DNA of 64,000 bases from Psychromonas sp. SP041 (GCF_000470315.2 NZ_CBRF02000006.1:62001-126000); one strand, 5' to 3'; shown: positions 7,645-17,905, numbered from the stretch's first letter. The notes: generated by a model from the letters alone, not told the origin. Made by a program: numbers and translations.

Positions 7645-8766
7645 CTATTCCAGAGTATTAATATCCATACTCTGGTGGTGTTTACTCAGCATTAGTTTTA
7701 CTTTTAAAAAGAGTAAATTGTTTGAATCATGAACAGAGAAATTGTATTTGTTATTGCTTGATGTATTAAATATTTTTAAATAATAATCTACAAGTGGATC
7801 ATTTTTCGTGCTGTAAACCCAAGAATAAAACTTTCCTAATTCATAGTTTAATTCTTTCACTAATTTTGATTTAGGAGATAAAATCTTGCTGTTTAATAAA
7901 TCATTAATTAGCATATTTTGTAAATTATATTTAATTTCTGCAATTAAAGGTTTCAAAGACTCTTTATAATCTGATTCGATTTCTTTTAGTTGTATATCAC
8001 AAACATTAGTTTCAAAAATAATAATTAGATCGTTAATTATCCCATTGTAATAATCATTATTAAGCCTAAGTTTAGATTCTTCTTTTAGTACGTATAACAT
8101 TTCAAGTGGTTCAGTTTTATCGTGAATAATCTTTGTACATAAGCTTTTTTTAAACTCTTTAAAAATTATATTTATTTCAGATGATATTACATCAAGGTAA
8201 TTATATCGTTTGATTAGGAACTGAATTAATTCCTGTGAATTTAAATGCATAGTTAAATCTGATTCCCCAACTTTATTGCTATAAAGGTGGACTGTTAATT
8301 CACTATTAGACATGTGGCTATCAAAGGGCCAGCTTGCAAACCATCTATTATCTGTATTTTTTAAGTTTACTGGGTGTGCTCCAAAGCATGCTCTAATTGA
8401 TTTGAAATAGGTATTATCATCTTCGTTATCAAAAAGCCTATTTTTGAAGCATTCTCTATCATTTGGAAAGGGAAGTGTTTTGGGATTAATGAATACTCTG
8501 TGAAGTTGAAATATAGATTCAGAAACAAGGTCAATAGATGATATTAATGAGAACATTTGCATTGCTCTAGTGTCAATATTATCACTTTTCTCTGGTTGGC
8601 TTTCTAGGTGTCTTACAGAAACAGTTAGCCAATCCATGCATGAACAAACTAAGTTAAATAAATTTTTACCATTTTTATTTTGGTATTTTTCAAAGATAAA
8701 ATTTGAATTAGAGTTAATTAAATCCCTGAAGTTTGAAATTTTATTAGAGTCTATTGGAATTAACAT
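7645..8766 (-). CDS. Hypothetical protein of an accessory island
   Basis: I do not recognise this 373-residue protein. It has no signal peptide or membrane segment, is rich in Asn, Lys, Ile and Ser, and is even more AT-rich than its neighbours. The best-looking conserved block is YFKSIRACFGAHPVNL (about 120-135) followed by RWFASWPF (141-148). Arg125 and His131 are spaced like the R-x5-H pair of HEPN RNases, though the residue after Arg is Ala rather than the usual polar one. The C-terminal half looks helical. It is a single gene between inverted copies of a dispersed repeat, which points to horizontal gain. A defence role is conceivable but unproven. Confidence 0.65.
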   Translation of the reverse strand: MLIPIDSNKISNFRDLINSNSNFIFEKYQNKNGKNLFNLVCSCMDWLTVSVRHLESQPEKSDNIDTRAMQMFSLISSIDLVSESIFQLHRVFINPKTLPFPNDRECFKNRLFDNEDDNTYFKSIRACFGAHPVNLKNTDNRWFASWPFDSHMSNSELTVHLYSNKVGESDLTMHLNSQELIQFLIKRYNYLDVISSEINIIFKEFKKSLCTKIIHDKTEPLEMLYVLKEESKLRLNNDYYNGIINDLIIIFETNVCDIQLKEIESDYKESLKPLIAEIKYNLQNMLINDLLNSKILSPKSKLVKELNYELGKFYSWVYSTKNDPLVDYYLKIFNTSSNNKYNFSVHDSNNLLFLKVKLMLSKHHQSMDINTLE

Positions 8767-8779
8767 TATTTACTCATAG

Positions 8780-8965
8780 CATTATTATTTATTGAAAATA
8801 ATATCACAAAGCTTTACACACTGGAGACTCAACACTCACCCCTTGCATTTTCTTAACATTAACTACTGTTTTCGTAAGTGTAAACAGGGCATTTCTGCTA
8901 GGCTCGGATCCGCACATGGATGCGTAGTCTGAGATGTTATGATTAAAAACAGTCGTTAATATTAA
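8780..8965. other. Gene-free stretch upstream of the orphan gene
   Basis: This AT-rich start of the upstream region of the 7645-8766 gene should hold its promoter. A short GC-richer patch around 8890-8930 (GGATCCGCACATGGATGCG) looks unlike its surroundings and may be a repeat fragment. Nothing else was recognised. Confidence 0.4.
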
Positions 8966-9137
8966 GGTTAAAAAATGAATGGGGTTGGCTTTCTTTGGCC
9001 ATTTAAAGAATCTTGCTCATTCAGGCTGCGAAACTGCGTTTTGATTCTTCAGTCGCTATTCGCCAACAGGGCAAAAATACTGTGAAGAAAAATGAAACTG
9101 TTACGACGAGCGCAGGCGAACCAAGCCTCAAAGTAAT
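8966..9137 (-). repeat. Dispersed repeat, copy C (inverted, partial)
   Basis: Read in reverse complement, this segment repeats the blocks of copy A between about 6780 and 6985. Examples are GCTGCGAAACTGCGTTTTG, CAGGGCAAAAATACTG, ACGACGAGCGCAGGCGAACC, and GTTAAAAAATGAATGGGG against the rc of CCCAATTCGTTTTTTAATC. It is more diverged than A and B and lies opposite to them, so the orphan gene is bracketed by inverted copies. Confidence 0.65.
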
Positions 9138-9247
9138 TAGTGATTTCACGATTTGATACGAGCCGGTTTCAATACTATTCATCAATCCTTAAAAACTGAA
9201 CAAAAATCACAGTCATCACATCAACACTAAAAAAAATCAAATTTCCT

Positions 9248-9275
9248 CTTGAAATCGCTTTAACTGTCTCCATCT
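9248..9275 (+). promoter_or_regulatory. Sigma-32 (heat-shock) promoter of htpG
   Basis: CTTGAAA (9248-9254), a 13-base spacer and CTCCATCT (9268-9275) match the RpoH consensus CTTGAAA / CCCCATNT closely. It lies about 55 bases before the htpG start codon, and htpG is a classical RpoH target. Confidence 0.8.
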
Positions 9276-9328
9276 ATAAAGTATCTAAGTAAGACCAATA
9301 ACCACTTGTTTAAGAGAGAAATAGAAAT

Positions 9329-11233
9329 ATGGAAAAGCAACAAAATCATACTTTCAGTGCTGATACAGGCAAACTGCTTAAATTAATGATCCACTCTTTA
9401 TATTCAAATAAAGAAATTTTCCTACGTGAACTCGTTTCTAACGCTGCAGATGCTGCTGACAAACTACGTTTTAAAGCGCTGTCTGACGGAAGTTTATTCG
9501 AAAATGATGCAGACTTACGTGTACGTATTAGCTTTGATGAAGAAGCAAAAACAATCACTATTAGCGATAATGGTATTGGTATGACGCGTGATGAAGTCAT
9601 TGAACATTTAGGTACCATTGCTAAATCTGGTACAAGTGACTTCTTTGAACAATTATCTGGTGACCAAGTTAAAGATTCACAGTTAATCGGTCAATTCGGT
9701 GTCGGTTTCTACTCTGCATTTATCGTTGCTGATAAAGTCACTGTTAATACGCGTAAAGCGGGTGAAGATGCGTCTACTGGTACTTCTTGGGAATCTGCTG
9801 GTGAAGCTGACTATACGGTAGCTGATATTGAAAAAGCGGATCGTGGTACAGAAATCATCTTACATTTACGTGATGATGAAGCTGAGTTCTTAAACGATTA
9901 CAAACTACGTAATGTTGTCTCTAAATACTCTGACCACATTAGTATCCCTGTACAAATGTTTAAAGATGCAGTGCCTGAGTCTGACGGTCCTGATGGCGAA
10001 AAAGTACCTGCTGTTGAAGCGACATGGGAAACGGTTAATAAAGCGACTGCTTTATGGAACTGCGCTAAAAGCGAAGTGAATGACGACCAATACAAAGAGT
10101 TCTACAAGCACATCGCTAATGACTTTGAAGATCCACTAACATGGTCTCATAACAAAGTTGAAGGTGAGCAAGAATACACAAGCTTACTTTACATCCCTAA
10201 ACGTGCGCCATACGATTTATGGAACCGTGAAAAAGCACATGGCCTAAAACTATACGTTCAACGTGTATTTATTATGGACGATGCTGAACAGTTCATGCCA
10301 ACGTACTTACGTTTCGTGAAAGGTGTGTTGGATTCAAATGATTTACCACTTAACGTTTCGCGTGAAATTTTACAAGATACGCGTGTAACGACTAAGTTAC
10401 GTAGTGCTTGTACTAAACGTGCACTTTCTATGCTAACTAAGTTTGCTAAGAAAAATGAAACTGAATACAACGCGTTCTGGAAAGAGTTTGGCCAAGTATT
10501 AAAAGAAGGCCCAGCTGAAGATGCAAGCAACAAAGAACAAATTGCTAAGCTATTCCGTTTTGCATCAACTGAAGCGGACGTTGCAGATCAAACTGTTTCT
10601 TTAGATGCGTACATTTCTCGCATGAATGAAGAACAAGATAAAATTTACTACATTACTGCTGATAGCTTTAATGCGGCTAAAAACAGCCCGCACTTAGAGA
10701 TCTTACGTAAGAAAGGTATCGAAGTGTTATTACTATCAGACCGTGTTGATGAGTGGTTATTAAGCCATTTACCAGAGTACGATGGTAAAGCGTTTATCAG
10801 CGTAACACAGGGTGATTTAGACCTAGGTAAACTAGATTCTGAAGAAGAGAAAAAAGAGCAAGAGAAACAAGAAACTGAATTTGCTAGCTTCATTGAGCGT
10901 GTTAAAGCAGTACTAGGTGATAAAGTTAAAGATGTTCGTTTAACACAACGTCTAACGTCTACACCAACTTGTATTGTTGCGGATAACGATGATATGAGCA
11001 CGCAAATGGCTAAGTTGATGGCACAAATGGGACAACCTGTTCCAGATAGTAAGCCAATTTTTGAACTTAACCCTGAACATTCGATGATTACTAAATTAGC
11101 TGATATGGCTGACGAAGAGTTATTTGCAGAGTGGACTGAGCTGTTATTACAGCAAGCAGTACTTTCTGAAAAAGGTAGTTTAGATGACCCATCAGAATTT
11201 GTTGCTCGAATTAATAAGTTACTATTAGCTTAA
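9329..11233 (+). CDS. htpG: Hsp90-family chaperone HtpG
   Basis: The 634-residue length is typical for HtpG. The N-terminal GHKL ATPase shows [14 protein letters not shown] (the Mg/ATP Asn and Asp), [17 protein letters not shown] and [11 protein letters not shown]. The middle domain carries LNVSREILQ, with the conserved Arg that contacts ATP gamma-phosphate. HtpG is the cytosolic bacterial Hsp90, an ATP-driven chaperone dimer working with DnaK. A sigma-32 promoter lies upstream and a strong terminator directly downstream, so it is a single-gene heat-shock unit. The start is supported by an AGAGAG ribosome site. Confidence 0.97.
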   Translation: MEKQQNHTFSADTGKLLKLMIHSLYSNKEIFLRELVSNAADAADKLRFKALSDGSLFENDADLRVRISFDEEAKTITISDNGIGMTRDEVIEHLGTIAKSGTSDFFEQLSGDQVKDSQLIGQFGVGFYSAFIVADKVTVNTRKAGEDASTGTSWESAGEADYTVADIEKADRGTEIILHLRDDEAEFLNDYKLRNVVSKYSDHISIPVQMFKDAVPESDGPDGEKVPAVEATWETVNKATALWNCAKSEVNDDQYKEFYKHIANDFEDPLTWSHNKVEGEQEYTSLLYIPKRAPYDLWNREKAHGLKLYVQRVFIMDDAEQFMPTYLRFVKGVLDSNDLPLNVSREILQDTRVTTKLRSACTKRALSMLTKFAKKNETEYNAFWKEFGQVLKEGPAEDASNKEQIAKLFRFASTEADVADQTVSLDAYISRMNEEQDKIYYITADSFNAAKNSPHLEILRKKGIEVLLLSDRVDEWLLSHLPEYDGKAFISVTQGDLDLGKLDSEEEKKEQEKQETEFASFIERVKAVLGDKVKDVRLTQRLTSTPTCIVADNDDMSTQMAKLMAQMGQPVPDSKPIFELNPEHSMITKLADMADEELFAEWTELLLQQAVLSEKGSLDDPSEFVARINKLLLA

Positions 11234-11264
11234 TTAATCGCTTAATATTTTAATAAATGTGTTG

Positions 11265-11291
11265 AAGGCTTGCTTATGCAAGCCTTTTTTG
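11265..11291 (+). terminator. htpG terminator
   Basis: A 9-bp perfect stem AAGGCTTGC / GCAAGCCTT with loop TTAT is followed by a T tract, 30 bases after the htpG stop. Confidence 0.9.
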
Positions 11292-11356
11292 TTGATATTC
11301 TTGAGAAATTTCTCACAACGGTGTAAATTTCGGTCTGGAATTTATTAATTATATAG

Positions 11357-12010
<654 letters not shown>

Positions 12011-12037
12011 TTCTTTAACCTATTAAAACAATTGTGA

Positions 12038-12057
12038 GGGGCGTAAGCCCCTTTTTT
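12038..12057 (+). terminator. adk terminator
   Basis: GGGGC, a GTAA tetraloop and GCCCC are followed by six T. It lies 28 bases after the adk stop. Confidence 0.9.
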
Positions 12058-12335
12058 GTTGGTTATTACGGCTATTATTTTATATTTGTTCAATTTATTA
12101 AGATTGATAAACGCAATAAAGAAATATTAATAAATGGTATTTCTTGATTACGTTTCTATACTGAATCTCACACTAAAACATTAGCAAAGCTATTAATTTA
12201 ATAGAGGAGCTAATCGTTTAGCTCTAGAGAATAAAAACCTATTTATAAACAGTGATGGTCAATGCATCATTGTTTTTTGCGTAAATGACAATGATGCACA
12301 AATCGCATTATTTACAAACTTGGTAGAATAATTAG

Positions 12336-12917
12336 ATGACAAGCGTAATCAAAAATTACTTTAGACATGTTAGCTTATTGGCTGTGGTTTTATTATTAGC
12401 TGCGTGTAGTTCTGCGCCAAAACAAGCTGAAATCAAAACGGTCACTAATGCAGGTAATAAAATACTGACCAAAAGTGAATCTAAAGAAGCCAAAGGTCAT
12501 CATTCTGATAGCGCAAAAAGTTCAGATCAAGAGATGAGCCCTGAAGATTTGTTGTATGTGTTATTACGCAGTGAATATACTCATTGGGTCGGCAGTCCTT
12601 ACAAATACGGTGGAAACACATTAAGCGGGATTGATTGCTCTAGCTTAGTCCAACAAGTGTTTGAAAATAGTTTTAATATTGATTTACCTCGTACCACTGA
12701 ATATCAGGTTAAAAAAGGTATCTCTATTAAAAAGAGTGAGTTGGAAGTGGGTGACTTGGTGTTCTTTAAAACAGGTCGCAGAACGCGTCATGTTGGTATC
12801 TATATGGGGGATGATGAGTTTTTCCACGTATCAACAAGCCAAGGTACGAAAATTTCCTCACTATCTAATGTGTATTGGAAAAAGCATTACTGGCAGTCTC
12901 GTCGAATCATCGATTAA
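12336..12917 (+). CDS. NlpC/P60 lipoprotein, MepS/Spr-like peptidoglycan hydrolase
   Basis: The 193-residue precursor has a lipoprotein signal peptide with lipobox LAAC and acylated Cys24. The NlpC/P60 domain follows a polar linker (25-70): catalytic Cys101 in GIDCSSLVQ, His152 in RHVGIYMG and His164 in FFHVSTS. Family members cut the D-Glu-mDAP or D-Ala-mDAP bonds of peptidoglycan, MepS being the endopeptidase needed for wall growth. The length and lipoprotein form suit MepS or NlpC of E. coli; which one cannot be decided by eye. It is a single gene followed by an 8-bp tandem repeat. Confidence 0.9.
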   Translation: MTSVIKNYFRHVSLLAVVLLLAACSSAPKQAEIKTVTNAGNKILTKSESKEAKGHHSDSAKSSDQEMSPEDLLYVLLRSEYTHWVGSPYKYGGNTLSGIDCSSLVQQVFENSFNIDLPRTTEYQVKKGISIKKSELEVGDLVFFKTGRRTRHVGIYMGDDEFFHVSTSQGTKISSLSNVYWKKHYWQSRRIID

Positions 12918-12957
12918 CTAAATCGCTAAATCGCTAAATCGCTAAATAACTAAATAA
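12918..12957. repeat. Five tandem octamers
   Basis: CTAAATCG is repeated three times and then CTAAATAA twice, directly behind the lipoprotein stop codon. Confidence 0.85.
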
Positions 12958-13015
12958 CGCTTAATTTCCTTCATTTAAACCTTAAAGGCGAGTGTATTGA
13001 TGACGTTGGCTTGTA

Positions 13016-13903
13016 ATGAAATCTAATTATTCTCTTGATGACTTACGTAGCTTTTGCACTATTGTGAAGCTTGGTAGTTTTAAAAAAGCCTCTGATAATT
13101 TAGATATCCCCTTATCGACCTTAAGCCGCCGCATACGTCAATTAGAAGACGATTTACAATTACGTTTATTAAATCGAGATGCACATCGAGTCACGTTAAC
13201 GCAGATCGGCAGCCAATATTACGATCGTTATAATACTTTGTTTGATGAGCTAAATGGCATCGAGCTAGACCTTAATGAAGAGAAAACTGAACCGAAAGGT
13301 AAAATCAGGATCACCGTGCCCATTTATCTAGGTAAACATTTTTTACGTGCCATTTTTTGTGACTTTTTATTAACGTACCCTGACATACAATTAGATTTAC
13401 GCTTTTCAAACAGTTTGATTGATATTGAAAAAGAAGGGATAGACATTGCCTTTAGAATGAGGAACCCAACGATTGATGATTGGGTTGTTCGACAGCTTAA
13501 ATTTACGCGTAATGTATTATGTAGCCATCCAAGTCAATCCTTCGACCATATTACTCATCCTGAACAATTAGAAGCTTTTCCTAAAGTAACCAGTTTTCGG
13601 TTAGTACCGTGGCAGTTGAAAAATCAACGTACTGGTGAGAAGTATAATTATCATCCTACTAACTTGGTTCGACTTGAAGTGGATGAAATTCAGATGATGA
13701 CCTATGCCGTGAAAACAGGGCTAGGAATTAGTTATATCCCTGACTATATTGCCTTGCCGATGATTGAACGGGGAGAAGTGAAACAAATTCTTCCTGATTG
13801 GCAAAGTGAAGGGCAGGCATTTTCGATGCTGTACCGCGATAGAAAAAATATCCCATTACGCGTTAGGCTGTTTATTGAATATGTATTAAAGCACCTTGCT
13901 TAA
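13016..13903 (+). CDS. LysR-family transcriptional regulator
   Basis: The 295-residue protein has an N-terminal winged helix-turn-helix (about 5-65, with FKKASDNLDIPLSTLSRRIRQLE) and a LysR substrate-binding domain from about 90 onward. The SxxS(R)R turn and the overall layout resemble the CrgA/AaeR-type subgroup. Its target is unknown; the convergent EamA transporter gene next door is a possible but unproven target, as LysR regulators more often control divergent genes. Confidence 0.88.
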   Translation: MKSNYSLDDLRSFCTIVKLGSFKKASDNLDIPLSTLSRRIRQLEDDLQLRLLNRDAHRVTLTQIGSQYYDRYNTLFDELNGIELDLNEEKTEPKGKIRITVPIYLGKHFLRAIFCDFLLTYPDIQLDLRFSNSLIDIEKEGIDIAFRMRNPTIDDWVVRQLKFTRNVLCSHPSQSFDHITHPEQLEAFPKVTSFRLVPWQLKNQRTGEKYNYHPTNLVRLEVDEIQMMTYAVKTGLGISYIPDYIALPMIERGEVKQILPDWQSEGQAFSMLYRDRKNIPLRVRLFIEYVLKHLA

Positions 13904-13948
13904 GATGCTTTATTTAATGGTTTTTCTTTAATAGCTTTTCTTTAATGG

Positions 13949-14839
13949 TTATTGGCTTAAACGTAAAATAAGAATACCCACCAATGCTGCCGTTAACCCT
14001 AAGATCTCTTGACGACTAAAGGACTCTTTTAGGAAAATGCGCGAGTAGAGTAAAATAATTAAGATATTCATCGCTGAGATGGCAGACACTAATCCTGTAG
14101 TGCCAATGGCAAACGCCGATAATATCGCCATCATCCCCGCTACGTTAGTTAAACCAACAACTAACCCACAGCAAAACGTTTTTGTGTCTGACCATGTTTT
14201 TACTTCAGAATGATGCAAACTTAGTTCATTCATTTTTTTGGTCATTTTTTTACGTGTTTTTAACCAACTTGCTGCAAATAGCAGACTACCAAACCCGAAC
14301 ATTAAGGTTAAGGTGCCAAACATATCCGCATCTAAGCGAGTTGATTGCTTTCCTAAGATATCATTGAATGCAAAGCACAGCGCAGCTAGTAAGCCCCATT
14401 GTGCGCCTTGTAAGTTACTAAAAGAGATATCGTTTGAATAACGGATAGTATAAAGGCCCGCAAAAATAACAATGAAGCCTATTAATTGTTGAGTGGTTAG
14501 TGTTTCTTGCCAAAATAGAAAAGCCAATAACACCACAAACAGTGGCGGCAGCCCTGATAAAATGCTGATTAAAGAGGCTTTACCGACAGAGAAACCTTTG
14601 TGTAAGGCCGCATTGGCAACAAAAGACCCTAAGCCAAGCGTTAAGCCGACCAGTATATCCTGCCAGCCATACCATTGTTGGTCGAGTAACATCATGGCGA
14701 ATCCACTGATGATAAATCCCACAAAAAATACACCGAATAACATTAAGTTACGGTTAATATTTTTTTGAGAGGTCCATTGATACATTATGCCCCTTGCACC
14801 AAAAAAGACGGCGGCTAATAATGCATAGACGATCCACAT
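13949..14839 (-). CDS. EamA/DMT-family transporter
   Basis: The 296-residue protein has about ten hydrophobic helices in two EamA halves (about 3-138 and 148-296), joined by a charged loop near 195-218 (KTRKKMTKK...HHSEVKTW). This is the drug/metabolite transporter layout, and substrates of such proteins range from amino acids to nucleotides. The start is supported by AAGGAG seven bases before the ATG. It converges with the LysR gene, leaving only about 45 bp between stops. Confidence 0.88.
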   Translation of the reverse strand: MWIVYALLAAVFFGARGIMYQWTSQKNINRNLMLFGVFFVGFIISGFAMMLLDQQWYGWQDILVGLTLGLGSFVANAALHKGFSVGKASLISILSGLPPLFVVLLAFLFWQETLTTQQLIGFIVIFAGLYTIRYSNDISFSNLQGAQWGLLAALCFAFNDILGKQSTRLDADMFGTLTLMFGFGSLLFAASWLKTRKKMTKKMNELSLHHSEVKTWSDTKTFCCGLVVGLTNVAGMMAILSAFAIGTTGLVSAISAMNILIILLYSRIFLKESFSRQEILGLTAALVGILILRLSQ

Positions 14840-14956
14840 GACTGACTCCTTGAATATGATTTTTACTTACTGGTTAACTTGTTGTTTCTATAAGTTGCTT
14901 TGACGTTGTTTGTCGCTTATACATTGAGTGATGAAAAGCTAGCTAATTTGTACTTT

Positions 14957-15117
14957 ATACCAAAAGAATTAATAAGGTGATCATTCTTGCTGGTTAAAGT
15001 CACCCCTAACTGCGTTGTGAGTTTTGAAGTGAGAACAACTATCTCCTACAACTCACGCCTTATTAGTGTTAATTTTTCCTGCGTAATCTCTGATCACTTA
15101 TTTAATTCCATTGGTAT
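14957..15117. mobile_element. MITE-like element 1 (ATACC...GGTAT)
   Basis: The 161-bp segment has imperfect 27-bp terminal inverted repeats (about 22 of 27 positions match), starting ATACCAAAAG and ending CCATTGGTAT. Its interior (GCGTTGTGAGTTTT...ACAACTCACGCCTT) is itself palindromic and related to the interior of the element at 39799-39970. There is no coding capacity, so it would depend on a transposase elsewhere. Confidence 0.7.
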
Positions 15118-15331
15118 TAGCATTCACTTGTTGTACTCAGAGGCGTTTTGTTTTCTCTAAAGTCCGCATCAAAATATAGCCAGTAGTATATTGCTTTTTA
15201 AAATATTATAAATGAGCATTAGTAATATGGTAGATACCATTAGTGGGATTTAGGTTTTATCTGCTGGGTGTTTACTTGGGGCTATAAGTCTTTATTTTTT
15301 AATCGCTAAAGGAGTGGATGCTTTTTAATAT

Positions 15332-15386
15332 TATTTGAATGGCGTATTTTGAATAGTTTATTTTGAACCGCTTATTTTGAATAGCA
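15332..15386. repeat. 14-bp minisatellite, about four units
   Basis: TATTTTGAATAGTT, TATTTTGAACCGCT and TATTTTGAATAGCA follow one another from 15345, with a shortened unit TATTTGAATGGCG just before. Confidence 0.75.
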
Positions 15387-15457
15387 AGAAGGGCGTTACT
15401 AAATAGAAAGACAGACGTTACTCGTTCAGGTTATGAAAGAGAAAGGTTTTGATAAGC

Positions 15458-15495
15458 AAAGCGGCTTTAATAAAACGATGTTAATAAAGCCGTTT
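15458..15495 (-). terminator. Hairpin after the flavin reductase gene
   Basis: AAAGCGGCTTTA and TAAAGCCGTTT form an 11-bp stem around a 15-base loop. It lies ten bases beyond the minus-strand stop of the flavin reductase gene, but the T tract is weak. Confidence 0.4.
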
Positions 15496-15504
15496 CAGTA
15501 TTGA

Positions 15505-16134
15505 TTAATCAGGTCTTTTAAAGCTAAAAGGGTCGGTAATTGACGCGTATTCACCACCGCCTAATCGGGCTAATGGTTTTAACTTATCCGCAGCAATATT
15601 GATACGATCTGGGTTTTCAGTGTTTAATATATTATCGTTAATGTACAACTGTTTCACTTCAACAAAAATTAAACTTTGTGGTAAATCGCCAATCTCTTTC
15701 ACTTCATATAATTCACAACCATAGGCAACATCACATTGGCTTAAACGTGGTAATGAAAAACCATCAAAGGCTGTGGTTGTTAATCCCGCTTCAGTTAACT
15801 CTGATTCTCCGTAGGCTAGTGTTGCGGCGGTTTTAGTGACTAATTCACCTTGATTGTCTGATGCGATATGAATCACCATCTTTTTATTTTTTAAGATATT
15901 AATCAGCGTATCTTTATCACCACCATCTGGTTTTTTAGTTAGCGATATCATTAAAATAGCGGGATCACTTGAGATGGCTGTGAAGTATGAGAAGGGCGCT
16001 AAGTTGTAATTACTTTCTTGATGATTGTCGTTGTCTGATTCGGTTAATACCCAAGCAATGGGACGTGGAACAATGGTTTGAGTCATCAAGTGGTAGCGTT
16101 CTGATGAACTGTAATCTGAAAAGTTAAGTTGCAT
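15505..16134 (-). CDS. Flavin reductase-like FMN-binding protein
   Basis: The 209-residue protein fits the flavin_Reduct family (split-barrel FMN-binding fold). Family landmarks are the N-terminal VPRPIAWVLTE (about 22-32), NLAPFSYFTAISSDPAILMISL (FMN contacts, about 44-65) and the later DVAYGCELYEV. Such proteins reduce FMN with NAD(P)H, or act as flavin-dependent oxidoreductases of unknown substrate. It is monocistronic here, so the neighbourhood gives no hint of a partner monooxygenase. Confidence 0.85.
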   Translation of the reverse strand: MQLNFSDYSSSERYHLMTQTIVPRPIAWVLTESDNDNHQESNYNLAPFSYFTAISSDPAILMISLTKKPDGGDKDTLINILKNKKMVIHIASDNQGELVTKTAATLAYGESELTEAGLTTTAFDGFSLPRLSQCDVAYGCELYEVKEIGDLPQSLIFVEVKQLYINDNILNTENPDRINIAADKLKPLARLGGGEYASITDPFSFKRPD

Positions 16135-16540
16135 ATTTTATTCCATAGCCTTAATGATTATTGACGATAACTATCATGGATCGTTCTATAAGTAGTGATA
16201 GCAATACTGATTTCAACCAAGTTAAGATCAGATCGTGACGTTATTAACTGAGGCTTCATCGTGACATATTTTATTGGTTTTCTAAACAATTGAAATAGAA
16301 ACGACTAGTGATAGGCAAATAGGTAACCGTAAACATAAACATGTTTATGGTAAATAGAGAATGATAAACAGAAATTGGCATGTAGATAAAGAAGATAGAT
16401 GTTGATGAAAAAGACGAATGTTAAAAGGAATTAAAGAAGTGAACCTGTTAATGAATAGATATCACCGAACCTGATGAGACTCGGTGATATTTTAATTAAT
16501 TGCTATTTACAGCTGTATGTTAAAGCTGTTCTGAACAATG
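16135..16540. other. Gene-free stretch between flavin reductase and roxA
   Basis: About 400 bases contain no credible frame. The sequence CACCGAACCTGATGAGACTCGGTG (16463-16486) forms a short hairpin just downstream of roxA and may end its transcript. Confidence 0.4.
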
Positions 16541-17668
16541 CTATTCAGCGTACCAGTAACCTAGGTTAACTAGTTGAGTAAATAAGTTAAGTGCTTCAGG
16601 TTCATCTTTGAATAATTCAAGTAACTCACTGGCTGCTTCATCTTGATCACACAGATATTGTGCAAGTTGAGTAAAGCCTGAAAAGTCGTAAACTTCGCCA
16701 TTAATAAAGACTTGTTTAGGAGATTGTGCAAAATATACGGCACGTAATCCACCTAAGCGTGTGAATTGTGCACCATCTTCTAGGAACTCAATCACATCTT
16801 CACTTTCAAGTGGATGCTCTGGCATTGCAATATCTAAGTCATGCTTAGCTTCACTGATCATTCGTCCAAACCATGGAATTAAATGTTCTGGTGTTTTACA
16901 GTTTTCTAACATTACTTGATGTAATTTAGCGAGCTCTGCTTCTTCAATACAACCTGGCTTTTCACGTACTTGCATTGGGATATCGGTGTAACGTAATGCA
17001 TTTTCATTGTTATCAATATTGTAATCAGTGAAGCTGCTTAATAGGTCATTTTGATCCGGTGCACGGAAACCAACACTGTAGTTAAGTGATGGCTCAATAG
17101 CGTAACCTTCATGTGGGCAACCACTTGGGATATAAAGAATATCGCCTGGCTCCATTTCAACATCAATTGCAGCTTCAAAAGGAGCACAATGTTTTAACGC
17201 ACCATGTGCAGCGAATTCTGGTAATGCTTGTCGAGCACCAACACGCCAATGACGTTTGCCTTCACCTTGAATAATAAATACATCGTAGTTATCAATATGC
17301 GGGCCTACGCCACCTTTAGGTGTTGAATAGCTGATCATCAGATCATCAATACGCCAGTTTGGTAAAAATCGAAATGGACGGACTAACTGTTGTGCATCTG
17401 GATGCCAATGGTCAACAGCTTGTACTAATAAAGTGGCGCCATCTTCTTCTAAACGTTCGAAGGTTTTAAACGGACCACATTCTGCATGCCACTCTTCTTT
17501 TTCTAAATATACTAAGCGACTTTCCAAGTCTTCTTCCATTGCTAAACCCGCTAATTCATCTACAGCAATTGGATCTTGGAAGTCTACAAAACCTTGTTTG
17601 ATAAAGGTTGGTTTCTTTTGCCAGTAGGTATCTAAAAACTGGTTAATTTCAAAATTAAGTTCAAACAT
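16541..17668 (-). CDS. roxA: Ribosomal protein L16 arginine hydroxylase (JmjC)
   Basis: This 375-residue protein corresponds to RoxA (YcfD, 373 residues in E. coli). It uses Fe(II) and 2-oxoglutarate to hydroxylate an arginine of ribosomal protein L16. The iron triad is visible as His124 and Asp126 in PHIDNYD and His186 in CPHEGY, with the JmjC barrel at about 90-220 and a C-terminal winged-helix part. The start is placed at ATG 17668 (MFELNFEINQ), as in homologues, with AAAGG upstream; an in-frame ATG 16 codons earlier adds a tail with no family counterpart. Confidence 0.93.
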   Translation of the reverse strand: MFELNFEINQFLDTYWQKKPTFIKQGFVDFQDPIAVDELAGLAMEEDLESRLVYLEKEEWHAECGPFKTFERLEEDGATLLVQAVDHWHPDAQQLVRPFRFLPNWRIDDLMISYSTPKGGVGPHIDNYDVFIIQGEGKRHWRVGARQALPEFAAHGALKHCAPFEAAIDVEMEPGDILYIPSGCPHEGYAIEPSLNYSVGFRAPDQNDLLSSFTDYNIDNNENALRYTDIPMQVREKPGCIEEAELAKLHQVMLENCKTPEHLIPWFGRMISEAKHDLDIAMPEHPLESEDVIEFLEDGAQFTRLGGLRAVYFAQSPKQVFINGEVYDFSGFTQLAQYLCDQDEAASELLELFKDEPEALNLFTQLVNLGYWYAE

Positions 17669-17905
17669 GGGGGAAAGCCTTTGAGTATAAAAATTATTTG
17701 GAGTGTAACAGGTCATTTATAAGCACGATAGTGATACAGCATGCAGCTTTGTATTATCTTTAAAGTGAATAATATTAAAAGCGTTGCTTTGTTTTTATTT
17801 GGTGAGTAATCTGATCTGCCGAGCTAAATAAATTAGTTTACTTATATTACTTTTTAAACAAATAGTTAAGTAAACAGCTAAAGCAAATACAGACAAGGAG
17901 CAATA

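Larger units (their letters stand above)
15118..15504. other. Gene-free stretch with a 14-bp minisatellite
   Basis: Between element 1 and the flavin reductase gene lies AT-rich DNA. It holds a 38-codon frame interrupted by an amber codon (15212-15328), four units of a 13-14 bp repeat around TATTTTGAATAG (15332-15386), and a hairpin (15458-15495). Confidence 0.6.

Noticed and set aside
9346-11001. Several minus-strand frames of 65-117 codons inside htpG
   Set aside because: They mirror the codon structure of a strongly conserved gene, are Ser-rich low-quality translations, and have no ribosome sites.
12661-12921. 86-codon frame overlapping the NlpC/P60 gene in another frame
   Set aside because: It lies inside the conserved catalytic domain coding region and its translation resembles no protein.
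17669-17716. Upstream ATG as the roxA start
   Set aside because: The extra 16 residues have no counterpart in RoxA, and the His/Asp/His numbering matches E. coli only from ATG 17668.
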